Shown: positions 1 through 11,544 of the stretch, in pieces | Position numbering within the stretch: the first letter of the stretch is position 1 | How the letters are laid out: the number at the start of each line of letters is the position of its first letter | From: Corythucha ciliata | Lineage: Eukaryota; Arthropoda; Insecta; Hemiptera; Tingidae | Assembly: GCA_038030265.1 (NCBI GenBank) | Contig: CM075941.1 | Span: 39,060,164-39,124,163, forward strand | Reading direction: 5' to 3' | DNA: 64,000 bases | The notes under the pieces: model-generated | The model's database searches: none | Told to the model about the DNA's origin: nothing | Seen by the model: the letters and a program-made list of their open reading frames with translations, nothing else | Program-made: the position numbers and the translations under genes

Positions 1-210
1 TCGTAGTGTCCTGGAAACTGATTATTCCAGTGAAAAAGTTGATATTGAGCCTGTAACATTTTGTCCTACAAACTATCAATATTGTCCTGGAAACTGTCAA
101 TTTCGTCCTAGTAAGTTATAACCTTCAATTTCGTCCTTGAAACTGTAAATTTCATCGTATAATCTGTCAATTTCGCTCAGGGAACCGCCGATTTCACCCT
201 TGGAACTGTC
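1..210. repeat. Degenerate short-period repeat, 'aaactgtcaatttcgtcc' type
   Basis: Phrases such as gtcaatttcgtcc and cctggaaactg recur every ~25-35 bp with substitutions. The array runs off the left edge of the window. No coding potential is evident. It resembles other short-period families further along the window. Confidence 0.6.
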
Positions 211-960
211 GAAGAGACAAACCCGTAAAATTGGGAACTTGACACCATCCGAGAACTGCATGGATTTTTCCATTTTTTGAGTGATATGGAATACCGGATT
301 GTGAAAAGTGCTTGTACAAAATAAGAAAAGCTTTACTTTTCCTGAAATTAATAAAAACTGTGGTGTGGAGGGGGAACTTTGACAAGCCAGTTTGGATATC
401 AGTGTTATGGTAGTGTGACGTCATGAGTGTATTTCTTTATCAGAAATCTTGTGTTCACGTTCCGTATTTATAACTTTACTAGACTCTCATCGAATTTCTG
501 CATTATTCTCGACAATGTTAGTAGTTTAGTTGCGTGATCTTTCATCGAATCCGATTGTAGACAATGAAGGAACTACGTACGTAATTATTTTCTCTTATGA
601 CAATGGAAGGGTACGGGAAGCGGACAGCTCGAACCTGCCAGCTTTGCCTGACTCAGTCTCAGTCTGAGATTGTTCTTGGCTGATGCTATTGGGAATAATC
701 CTGAATGGAATCACTGTCAGACAGTCGATGGCAGCTTGGTAATAACACCGACAAATCGGTATTTGTACCTTCGAGCCAGTGACGTGATCTGAAATGGGAC
801 AACGACTAAGTAAATCAATACATCATTGACTTCATAAGGACAGTTTTCACATACAAATTCGATCAAGGATAAAAATGAATGGTAAAACGTACCTATGTAA
901 GTTAAACAATTTGTATAACATTTTATCTGAACGAGAGCCCATGTCTTATCAGTCAAGATT
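211..960. other. Unassigned AT-rich sequence
   Basis: No convincing ORF, RNA gene or repeat copy is seen. The short ORFs here have no recognisable motif and no codon-like bias. Confidence 0.4.
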
Positions 961-962
961 TT

Positions 963-1110
963 GGCCCGTATTCATAGTCGTTACTCGACCTGAAAATTCA
1001 CTTATTAGATTAGATCAAAAACAGATGATTAACCAATTAGACCGACCGATTTGATTGTTCAATTAAGCAAATACTCAGCTTGAAAGAGACGACTATGAAA
1101 TTCATAGACG
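963..1110. mobile_element. MITE copy, GGCCCGTATTCATAG-end family
   Basis: It starts ggcccgtattcatag and carries the body phrases gaccgaccgatttga and aagcaaatactcagcttga. These are shared with 59532-59668 and 62557-62665. The right end is degraded, stopping at gactatgaaattcatag. The intact copy at 59532 shows this to be a short element with inverted ends. Confidence 0.55.
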
Positions 1111-1253
1111 TCTCTTTAGTAGTAGCAGTAGTATGAAAACGAGCATTTAATGATTGGTGCAAGAATCGTTTTAGAGGTAACTAAATGAATTGAAATACAA
1201 TTATGGTTTTTACTTGGGTAAAACCAAGTTTTAGAGGTAGAGCAAGTAAAAAA

Positions 1254-2879
1254 AGAGAAGAGAACGCTCAACGATAAATAAAACGCATACAGGCCCACCG
1301 CCCACACCCCAAACCCACCACCGGCTCGAGCCTACGGCACACTCTACGTCACGACTTCTTATCAGCAGAGACTGCTGTATTTCTTAAGAACCAGATTTTA
1401 AAAAAATATTAAAAATCAACGGCTGGTCGGATTTCAAAAATTCAAAAACAAATATCCACATTATTTTTCGTACTATTTTTTTAATTCAAAATTGAAAAAT
1501 GGTCAAGTTGTCAATTGTTGTTGAGTCAAATAACGCGCGAAATAGGTATTTTAAGTAGATGCCATGTGCCGCGAATTCAGTTGCTTGAAGATACAAACCC
1601 ATAACAATTGAGCTTAGATGACCCTATCTATGGACATTTAAGGGATTACTCCCCTTCTCACCGCACCACCATAGTCACAACTGTGAGTTCGAGGGAGTGG
1701 GGAGGCTGAAAATAAAGAAATTAATCTTTAAATTAGTACTTACTTTTCTTTACTTGTCTTGAGTTCAGAGAACAAATTGCTCCCGAGGTGGGCTTCGAAC
1801 CCAGGACCTCCTAGTTTCGCGCTCCATCTGAGCTATCCCGGGAGTCCACGCAAAGAGCGAATCCACCAAATTAATCTTACTACACTTATCTTTAAATGAA
1901 ATACTGCTTTACTTGAGTTCCGAGAGGACTAGGAGGCGATGATGGGATTTCGCCGATGAGACAGATAAATCCAAGCAGCTGTCCTATCCTCGTTGTCTAT
2001 CCCACGGAATAAGCAGAAAATTCTCTCTGTTCTTGATTATAAAATCATTACAGTAGGACGCCTAATAACAAGTTAACAACGACTAATCGCTTAATCGCGC
2101 GTTTGATGTTAAAATTGTTGTTTACTCGACTATAGTGTCGCGCTTGTTTATGATGGCTTGTTTATGATGTAACGGCTTCAGTGAAGAAACAAAGTGAGCG
2201 AGCACCCGGGGTGCAGCTATAAACTTCAACCCTCTTTCCCCTCGTCGAACCACAGCCAGCGTATTGTTCTCAAACAGCGGGTCAAAACCTTTTGGGTACG
2301 GAGTTCACCGATTATTGGGCCAGCAGCAGACCATCTCTATTGCCAAAAGCACTGCTACTCAAAGGAGGGAGCCAAATGGAGGCCCGCCCACGCGACCCCT
2401 CAGCCCTTCTGGTAGGGGCCCCAGCCCCGGTATCTCGGTTATTGAAGGCATTTGAACTTGAAGGAGCAAAATTAGGTTGTAAACGAATGAAAATCCACGC
2501 GAGAGCCTAAAACTATGAGGCTAATCCGCAAAACTTTAGTTTGTGAGAGACAAAACGACCAAATTTGGTTTTTGAACGAGTCAAATCCGTGAATTTGTTT
2601 TTTGAAACAGTCACATTTTGTTTTTCTGCTGATTCTTGAAAGAGCTTAAGGCCACGGAATTTGGTTTTTGAACCGATGAAAACACGTGAAATTAGGATTT
2701 GAAATAGCAAAAATTCGTGAAATTGGGTTTTGAAGAGCAAAATCAACGTATTTTTGTTATGATGGAGCCAAAATCTTGGGATAAACAGTCGAAATCATAC
2801 GAATTGGTCGAAACTGTGTAACTATGGATTTGACAAAGAGCTAAAACCCACGAAATTTGGCTTGTGAGATAGTCAAAAG
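1254..2879. repeat. Tandem segmental duplication, unit 1 (~1.63 kb)
   Basis: This block is repeated immediately after itself at 2880-4488. Both units start gagaagagaacgctcaacg and end gagatagtcaaaa. I count about eight single-base or 1-2 bp differences plus one 16 bp indel near 2150, where unit 1 has an extra gatggcttgtttat-type piece. The duplication is therefore recent. The unit holds a tRNA-like sequence and part of a degenerate 30-40 bp repeat. The ORFs inside are small, appear in every frame, and are not credible genes. Confidence 0.9.
1780..1844 (-). tRNA. tRNA-like sequence, degenerate (SINE head or tRNA pseudogene)
   Basis: Read on the minus strand it has an A box (TAGCTCAGATGG) and a perfect B box (GGTTCGAAGCC). 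The acceptor halves CTCCCGG and TCGGGAG are complementary and there is a D arm (GCTC/GAGC). The anticodon arm is too short, and one T-stem pair is mismatched. It is therefore not a working tRNA but a pol III promoter-type relic. The flanks carry related AT-rich phrases on both sides, as expected of a SINE body, but I cannot delimit one. Confidence 0.55.
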
Positions 2880-4488
2880 AGAAGAGAACGCTCAACGATA
2901 AATAAAACGCATACAGGCCCACCGCCCACACCCCAAACCCACCACCGGCTCGAGCCTACGACACACTCTACGTCACGACTTCTTATCAGCAGAGACTGCT
3001 GTATTTCTTAAGAACCAGATTTTAAAAAATATTAAAAATCAACGGCTGGTCGGATTTCAAAAATTCAAAAACAAATATCCACATTATTTTTCGTACTATT
3101 TTTTTAATTCAAAATTGAAAAATGGTCAAGTTGTCAATTGTTGTTGAGTCAAATAACGCGCGAAATAGGTATTTTAAGTAGATGCCATGTGCCGCGAATT
3201 CAGTTGCTTGAAGATACAAACCCATAACAATTGAGCTTAGATGACCCTATCTATGGACATTTAAGGGATTACTCCCCTTCTCACCGCACCACCATAGTCA
3301 CAACTGTGAGTTCGAGGGAGTGGGGAGGCTGAAAATAAAGAAATTAATCTTTAAATTAGTACTTACTTTTCTTTACTTGTCTTGAGTTCAGAGAACAAAT
3401 TGCTCCCGAGGTGGGCTTCGAACCCAGGACCTCCTAGTTTCGCGCTCCATCTGAGCTATCCCGGGAGTCCACGCAAAGAGCGAATCCACCAAATTAATCT
3501 TACTACACTTATCTTTAAATGAAATACTGCTTTACTTGAGTTCCGAGAGGACTAGGAGGCGATGATGGGATTTCGCCGATGAGACAGATAAATCCAAGCA
3601 GCTGTCCTATCCTCGTTGTCTATCCCACGGAATAAGCAGAAAATTCTCTCTGTTCTTGATTATAAAATCATTACAGTAGGACGCCTAATAACAAGTTAAC
3701 AACGACTAATCGCTTAATCGCGCGTTTGATGTTAAAATTGTTGTTTACTCGACTATAGTGTCGCGCTTGTTTATGATGTAACGGCTTCAGTGAAGAAACA
3801 AAGTGAGCGAGCACCCGGGGTGCAGCTATAAACTTCAACCCTCTTTCCCCTCGTCGAACCTTAGCCAGCGTATTGTTCTCAAACAGCGGGTCAAAACCTT
3901 TTGGGTACGGAGTTCACCGATTATTGGGCCAGCAGCAGACCATCTCTATTGCCAAAAGCACTGCTACTCAAAGGAGGGAGCCAAATGGAGGCCCGCCCAC
4001 GCGACCCTTCAGCCCTTCTGGTAGGGGCCCCAGCCCCGGTATCTCGGTTATTGAAGGCATTTGAACTTGAAGGAGCAAAATTAGGTTGTAAACGAATGAA
4101 AATCCACGCGAGAGCCTAAAACTATGAGGCTAATCCGCAAAACTTTAGTTTGTGAGAGACAAAACGACCAAATTTGGTTTTTGAACGAGTCAAATCCGTG
4201 AATTTGTTTTTTGAAACAGTCACATTTTGTTTTTCTGCTGATTCTTGAAAGAGCTTAAGGCCACGGAATTTGGTTTTTGAACCGATGAAAACACGTGAAA
4301 TTAGGATTTGAAATAGCAAAAATTCGTGAAATTGGGTTTTGAAGAAGCAAAATCAACGTATTTTTGTTATGATGGAGCCAAAATTCTTGGGGATAAACAG
4401 TCGAAATCATACGAATTGGTCGAAACTGTGTAACTATGGATTTGACAAAGAGCTAAAACCCACGAAATTTGGCTTGTGAGATAGTCAA
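2880..4488. repeat. Tandem segmental duplication, unit 2 (~1.61 kb)
   Basis: Second copy of the block at 1254-2879, in direct orientation with no spacer. After 4488 the degenerate 'aaatttggtttttgaa' repeat continues uninterrupted. The duplication breakpoint therefore lies inside that repeat, with only A-rich microhomology at the junction. Confidence 0.9.
3403..3467 (-). tRNA. tRNA-like sequence, duplicate copy
   Basis: Identical to the tRNA-like sequence at 1780-1844, carried along by the tandem duplication. Confidence 0.55.
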
Positions 4489-5075
4489 AATCTGTGAAAT
4501 TTGGTTTTAAATTAGCAAAATCTACGAAATTCTGGTTTGAAAGGGTGAAAATCCGCAAAGATTGGGATTCGTAAGACCCAAAATGACGAAATGTGGGTTT
4601 TGAATAAGCCAAATCCGGAAATTTAGTTTTAATAAGAGCCAAATTAATTTTCTCAATAAACCAAACTTGCAAAACTGATTTCAGTAAGAGCTAAAACCAC
4701 AAAATTTGGGTTTTGAAAGCATTAAAATCGGTGACATTGGGGGAGGGGGTGAATCTACAGCAAAATTGTGATTTGAAATTGGAATATATACAGAATAACG
4801 ATTTTTTGTCGTTTGTTTTTCGCCAAATTAATTTTTTGAATTACCCGAACCTGCGAAACTGATTTTATAAATAGCTAAAGCCACGAAATTAAGTTTTTGA
4901 ACGGGCCAGAATCCCCAAAATTGGGTTTTAAAGTAGCCAAGTGACAAATTCCGCAAAATTAGTTTTTGAAATTCCAAAACTCACAAATTTGAAATTTGAA
5001 CGAGACGAACACGCCAAGTTTTGTTTTGAAAGAGCAAAACTGGCTTTTGAAAGTTTCAAAATGACGACATTTTGG
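4100..5075. repeat. Degenerate repeat, 'aaatttggtttttgaaagagccaaaatccgcg' type
   Basis: An approximately 33-40 bp phrase recurs more than twenty times with heavy drift. It has the form gaaatttggtttttgaa, then a short variable piece, then caaaatc. The same array occurs at 2490-2879 in unit 1 of the tandem duplication and a short patch lies at 47995-48140. The few longer ORFs are products of the repeat. Confidence 0.7.
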
Positions 5076-5083
5076 TTTTCATC

Positions 5084-5155
5084 CTTTTTGCTGGTGGTGT
5101 CCCTCAGGGATCGGTTTTGGGACCATTGCTGTTCTCCTTGTATGAATCAGACTAC
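5084..5155 (+). pseudogene. Non-LTR reverse transcriptase relic (24 codons)
   Basis: One frame reads GGVPQGSVLGPLLFSLYES and then meets a stop at 5156. GVPQGSVLGPLLF is the diagnostic motif that precedes the YADD box in LINE-type reverse transcriptases. Nothing retroelement-like flanks it: degenerate repeats lie on the left and unassigned sequence on the right. It is a tiny fossil, and its clade cannot be told. Confidence 0.75.
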
Positions 5156-5389
5156 TAGGAACGCGTGCGTTAGCTTTATTTACGACCTGCCTTACGAAGT
5201 TACGACGCTCTCGTCTCTGAGTTCTAACCAACTATTAAAATAGTTTAAAGTGTCATTCCGAAGAAAATTTGTGCATACCTGTCTGTTATACAAGCTTTTT
5301 GAACGACGCCGTCCAAGTTATCTGTTCGATTTATTTGTTACTAGAAGGAGAATTAGTTTGTGGAGAAGTTGTGGAGCCAGATTGTTGAA

Positions 5390-6960
5390 GACAGTTATCA
5401 GTTTCTGCGAAAAATCATCGGTTTTTGGGGAAAACGTCAGTTTTGATATGACATTGCCAGTTTTGGAGCAGAATAATCACTTTTGGGGTGGAATTGACCA
5501 CCACTTTTGAGGTAACAATATCAGTTTAGGTACGTAACATGAGTTTTTTGAATGAAGTCGTAAGATTTTATGTTAAAACCGTAATTTTTCGGCTAAAATT
5601 GTCAGTTTGTAGAGAAAAGATAGGAACAACACTTCAGGTTGGGAGTAAAATCATTAAATTTTTGAGTAAAACCTTCTTTTTCGGTTAAAACAAGGTTCTT
5701 TTTATGGTAAAATAAACCAGGCAATTTTTTCGTGGTAAAACATTTAATTTTGAGGTGAAACCGTAAAAATTGTTGAGGCAAAATCGCCAGTTTTTTAGCA
5801 CCTCAGCTTTGGCGAAAAATCGTCCGTTTTGGATTAATATCGTCTCATCTAGGGACAAGTCGTCAGTGTTAAGTGGGATCGTCGGAATTGTGATGAAATC
5901 GTCAGTATTGTGATGAAATTGACATTGTCAGTTTTGCGTTGAAATCTGCGTCGTAAAAGTTTCAGCGTAAAATTATCAACGTTTTGGGGAAACCGTCAGT
6001 TATGGTGTGAAATTTTCAGTTTTGGAGTAAAGTGTTCAGTTTCGGGGTGCCGCTGCGCCCAGTTTTAGGGTGAAATTGCTAGTTAAGGGGGTTCTGTGGA
6101 TGACATCGTTAGTTTTGGGGTTAAAACCGACAGTTTTTAGTCAATAATGCCAGTTTTTGTAGTGAAATAATCGGAAGAGCACTTCAGGTTTGGAGTAAAA
6201 TTGCCAGTTTAAGAGTAAAATTGCCAGTTTAAGAGTAAAATTGCCAGTTTAAGAGTAAAATCTCCAATTTGTTAGTTAAAAATAATCAATTTTAAACAGT
6301 TTTGGAGTGAAATATGTATTTTCATAGTAAAACCGCCAAACGTTTTGGGGTAAAATCGCCAGTTTCGAAGTGACATCTCGCGTTTTGGCGTAACACGTCA
6401 GCTTTGGCGTGAAATGGTGAAATAGTCGTCAATTTTTGGCTGTAAAATCATCCGTTTTGGGAAAAACGTTAGTTATGGCGGGAAATTGTCGGTTTTGGAG
6501 TCAAAATCTCTATTTTGAGAGTAAAATATTCAGTTTTTAAGTGAAACTACCAATTTTCGTTGCTACAAAACTGGCGATTTTACTTTGAAAGTAAAATTTT
6601 AACGAATATCGCTTACTATTTGCCTTCAATTTTGCAACAGGGCAATTCATTTCCACCCGTCTTTTTCATTAACATATAATTTAATTCAGAGAAGGGTGAA
6701 ATGAAATTAACTGCCCAAATGCAGAATTGTGGGCAATTGGGAAACGTTTTGATATAACTCGTCAGCTTTGTCGAGAAATCGTTTGTTTTTTGGCTGAAAT
6801 CGCCACTTTTGGAATAAAATCGTAGGTTTTAAGTAGAGTCGTCAGTTTTGACGTAAAATCATCTGTTTGGGTTCAAATCACCAGTTTTGGGGTAAAATCG
6901 CCGCGCCAGTTGTTTTGGGTTAAAAAAGTCAGTTTTTTAACGTCTCTCAGGCAAGAAGTT
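5390..6960. repeat. Degenerate repeat, 'aaaatcgtcagttttgggg' type
   Basis: Around 1.5 kb of drifting units of about 22-40 bp built on (a)aatcg(t/c)cagttttgg(g)gt. A cleaner local patch with a 25 bp period lies at 6190-6260 (ttgccagtttaagagtaaaa). A non-repeat patch lies at about 6600-6740. No coding is seen. Confidence 0.7.
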
Positions 6961-9900
6961 GAAACGTCGGGCACCCTGTATTTGGAGGGCTACAAGTGTC
7001 CTTATACAAGTATCAAGTATACAAGTAGTTGTATAAGTTCCTACAAGTAACAATATTTCTGGGATTCTGGGGAAACCATTGTCCTTCTTTGGACAGAAAA
7101 TCCTGAATAGAAGGCAACAACGATAGTTTCCCATCGGAAATATTAGTTTTTGACGGATTCCCTTTTTGTGAAAATCCAGTTTCTTGAAGATTTAAAGCGC
7201 CTATATGTACACCTCAGTAGACGAACTACCAGCTCTCTTGCTCGGGGTCTTTGGTGCATCTGACATCTTCTGCCCAACCCTATATCAAGGTCTGGCTGCG
7301 CCACTGCCCGAAACTTCGGCTATATTCAGCCATAAAACAATAAATTCAAATTTACTTCCTCGGAACATACAAATACTACACTTTGTGAATATAGCGTGCA
7401 CTAATTCAATGATTCGATGTATGCATTATTTTATCGTGTATTCTCTATTTTTCAGGAATGAAGTCCGACCATAATTTTGAACTTCCCAGACCATCACCGC
7501 CGGGATTCTCTCAACAAATGATATGGACCATAGCCGCCGCTACCAAAAAGCAATTTTGGCCACTGAACGCCGTTAAACGCCGAGCCTAAGAGTTTCGTAC
7601 TTCTGGTGAAAAGCTTAATTTTACAGTTATTTGACGGAAACCTGTGCAAATTTTCTTCTTGGTCTAACCAAAATAGTTTTATCAAAATAGCCCGCCCACG
7701 ACGGGCCAACTCGTTTTAAATATTTTGTAATAATTTTTTTGGGACTTGAAGAGGTTGTCTATTGTGTTATTAAACCTGTTTTCTTATAAGTACGTGCATC
7801 CTCCTCAATCCCTGAATTAATCTGTGCAAGTAACAAAATGAAAGAATATCAGAATTTAAAGTTTCTGATCTCCTGTGAATCTTAATTAAGTCAGTTCCTT
7901 ACATTCTATCAATCGCTCTAACGTGTAATAGAGTTGATACGAAAAGCGAAGAATGAAAAATACAATTTTTACGAAGAGCCCTCTAGTATTGTTATTTTAG
8001 CCAACCTCCAAACCTTCACAATATTATTCACAACCTCGGACCGAAGAAAAATAGTTTTAAAATGACCACGGCCTCTCTCCGCGATGACCGGGTGTTCTAA
8101 AGGAAAGGGGTGGGTTTGGGGCGACCCAGGAAATAAGAATACATTTTTAAATTTTTTTTTTAAGGGTGGGTTTTCCACCCTAGTTGGTGAAGAGTGGGCC
8201 CACCCAGTGAACAGCTGCCCTTTCGACCCCTGTCCACTTTCAACCTATCCATCAACCGCACACTTCTACAGGCTTGTCTGGTTTTTTAGTGCCAGGTGGC
8301 GCAGGCCGCCTGGGTTGGGTGTAAGTGGAAACGTTCTCTTATTGAGTTTTAAATTCAGATTAGATTTGTCTGCAAATTTTTCCTTTTTAACGCGAGGACA
8401 AATGCTATTTTAACAGTGTTGTTTACGTTCATTATAAGGCCTAAAACTATTCGGATGAACATTTGGACTCGTCTGCTGAAAAGGTCATCCCAAAATCATG
8501 TTCGCGCATTCAAAATTACCGTGTGTGATTAATGCTCTTACTAAGAGCCCGGTAACGAAATTGCTACTCACTTAATGAATCTCCCCCTTCCTCTTCTATG
8601 GTGCCTTACTTCTGAAGGAGCAGAGGAAGGTTTGCCACATAAATCACAGCCGAAGCTTAAACAGACTTTTATTAGATTAATAGCTTATGTGTGTGATATA
8701 AGCTAAGAAACTTTAGCTTTGGGAGGGGAGAGAACAGAAGGGCGAAGAAGATGCCCGGTGAATAATTTGTTACTTATCGCTCTTCGAAATCATTCGTGTT
8801 AAGTAGTTTTTAGGTTGTATGGATGAGGGATGGAGAAGAGTTAATGGCTTTCTGACGTCGTTAAGAAAAACCGTCAAAATGTTTAACGATCTTTTCATTG
8901 GTGAGGGAGGAGGAACAGCAAAATTTTAAAAACAGTCTCAGGCTCATTTGATGAAGCTCGTGAACGCTTCGTTGAGGGAGCGGTGAGGAAATGGAGGGGG
9001 AGGTAAACACTTTGTTCTACAAAACGATATAAAAATCCCTACACATAAATTGTTTTCGCGCGACAATAAAAATACGATTAATCAAAATGTAGCCCTCTGG
9101 TGACAAGTTAAATGGAGCTGAGGAGTGAACTTGTTTAGACATATGTTGGGTGCCTGACCAGCGGCCACCCTTCACGCCCCTTTTTGGTTGGTTGCTCCTC
9201 TTCCTGCTCTTGAACCGGTTATCGTGTTTTCATTGAGATATGATTAACCACGGCTGCCCTTCCTATTCCCTTCCCCTATAACCCAACACTCCTTTCAATT
9301 CGTCTAAAAGCTCTCTATGGAGCAGCTGATGGGGAGGCTAGAATGTATTTTTATTATAATGTATTCTTTTTAAAAAATCAAAAAAAAATCAGCCCTTCAA
9401 GTCTAAACCCCTTCTTTCTTATTTTTAACCCACTTCCCGGTTGACGGACACCTCTTTCAGTTTCACGTTTTGATACTGTTCTGCTTTCCCTCTCTGTTCA
9501 CCTCCCAGTATAGAATACCCAGCAGTGCCTAAATGACTGGACAATGGACAGACCTCTTTTTCAAGAGGGGAAAAATGTGAATGCATTTTTCCCCGTAAGC
9601 TTCACTATGACGTCCACTGTCCTTCACTCCGAATTTTTTAACAGCTTTTGTGTCATGGCAAGATTGAACAAACTTATCAACTACACTTTTAATATAAAAA
9701 TTATAAACTTTTAACGAAAAAGCACGATGAAAAAATATGTAGTTCGCATAATATTCACGCAAGTTAACGTAAAAGTGGGGAAGGGTACGTAAATACATTC
9801 ATTAACTCGTTATTTAGTCAGACGGTGCTGTCTTCACCCCAAGAGACGGCCGGAGCAAACAAAAAATTGTGGGAAAAATGGCAAGACGAAACTATTGGGA

Positions 9901-10316
9901 ACGGACACGAGATAAGAGTTGGGTTATATAAAATTTCCTGGTTACCCCAAATTTATAATTTTAACGTTCCAAAAGTTGTTTTATGTTTTACGAGCAGAAA
10001 TTCAGTTCTATTGTAAGCAATTGATCCACAGACGGTGATAGTTTCTTCCGGTTTTCAGTCACTGAGGCAGAACAGAATGTGTATTCCCCATATTGCTCGG
10101 CCAAGAAGTGTTGTTCCTATGTCACTTGGAAAATGAATTTTGACTAGAGAATCATCAAAACGTGTTATTTTTATTCTGTAATACACAAATTGCGTTTATT
10201 CGACCGATCCAAAACGAACGAAATGCCGGTGAACTACGCGTTTGTGGGTGAGAATCTTCTTCAGCGCTATAAAAGGAGCACGTGAACATACTACGTTAAG
10301 CATTTCCGAACGCTCG
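6961..10316. other. Unassigned intergenic sequence
   Basis: No ORF with a recognisable motif, no tRNA-like box pair and no repeat shared with the rest of the window was found. Composition alternates between AT-rich parts and pyrimidine-rich patches (8100-8250, 9150-9330). Confidence 0.4.
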
Positions 10317-10474
10317 TTTCACACATACGCGGTTTCACGAGGCCCCCGCGTGTAATCCGCGTGAACGCCGCTTTCTCATCGTACCAAGTAATTTGTACCG
10401 CACATGTGTGAAGGTGTACGTGGTCACTACGCGGCAGCCAAAACCGCGCCGCGTGAAACCTCGTATATGTGAAA
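10317..10474. mobile_element. Palindromic MITE (~158 bp)
   Basis: The ends are imperfect inverted repeats: tttcacacatacgcggtttc on the left and gtttcacgc-type sequence in reverse on the right (gcgtgaaacctcgtatatgt). The interior is rich in cgcg. No target duplication was resolved. Confidence 0.5.
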
Positions 10475-11275
10475 AGAGCCTAATGCGCTAGTTAAAAATT
10501 AAGCCAGTTCAGAATTGACGGGATGGCAACGTGAAAGGGTTTGGAATGAAACGATTGCTCTGGTCCAACTATAGTCACCAATTCGCGTTTACGTTCCCGT
10601 ACCGACAATAAATTGTGAACTGGTCTTTTTTCTTGAATAACAGCGGAAAACTCACTCTCGCCATCACGAAGCCCTTGTCTCCGGCATTCTGAACTCCCGA
10701 AGTACTAACTAAGCCACTTCTGTCGACGTGTTGCGGTTCAAGTGATTTCAAATCGCGAAATTCCTCTTGTGTGAATGCACTCACCACGTCAACGAGGTAA
10801 TTTACATTACCCAAGATTTGCAGCAAGCTTCTGATGTAGAATTTACATGAACAGGGCAACCAGGAATAGATAAGAATGCAATGCCAACTGGATCGTAACC
10901 TGCCGTGTCCTTTCCCAATTGTCTACTTTGCAAGAGACCGACGTTGACCCATTGATCCCCCATCTTATTTACTCGCACACAACGAATTCTGCAGACGATT
11001 TTAGAAAATACATTTAGACTTCCTTAAGGGCCAATAGTATCGTCCCGTCGTGGCTTAGGAAGTCCACCACCGCACCCGTGTGGCGTTATAAACAAGAAAC
11101 AAGGTGCTGAAAATGAGATAGCGGCATAGAAAACAAATTTTTCGCGCTACCTGCTTCGTAAGTTGCCCTTTACGATAACATGATTACTCCAGTAAGTTGA
11201 ATTTTTCCTAAACTGGCATTTTATAGCTTCAGTTTTTGAAAACTGTACAGTAAAAGTTTGAAACTGACATGAATA

Positions 11276-11542
11276 GTAGATTACATTACAAGATTAGTAA
11301 GTGGTGCATTACTTGCGAGTTTTTTGTTTGGCGGACGAGGCTTGCCGAGGCCGCTAATTAAAAACGAGCGGGTAATACCACTTAATAGTCGAGTGATGTA
11401 CGTTATTTTTCGCGCAACCGTCGTCGAATATTACCCAGTTTTATTCTTTTGCCAAGAGCAAAAGAACGGACGGCAAGCCTCGTCCGCCGAACAAAAAACT
11501 CGCAGGTAATGCACCACTTACTAATCTTGTAATGTAATCTAC
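11276..11542. mobile_element. Palindromic MITE with TA target duplication (267 bp)
   Basis: Near-perfect terminal inverted repeats of ~70 bp start GTAGATTACATTACAAG and include the phrase gcggacgaggcttgcc. TA lies on both sides (11274-11275 and 11543-11544), as for Tc1/mariner-type insertion. The loop of ~130 bp has no transposase. The high arm identity suggests a young copy. Confidence 0.8.
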
Positions 11543-11544
11543 TA

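Noticed and set aside
2194..4119. Paired ORFs repeated at 1609 bp spacing
   Set aside because: They are identical because the DNA is duplicated. Three frames are open over the same bases and none has a motif.
6190..6260. Possible CRISPR-like array (ttgccagtttaagagtaaaa repeated)
   Set aside because: Units are directly adjacent with no unique spacers, and the region is part of a degenerate repeat in eukaryotic-type DNA.
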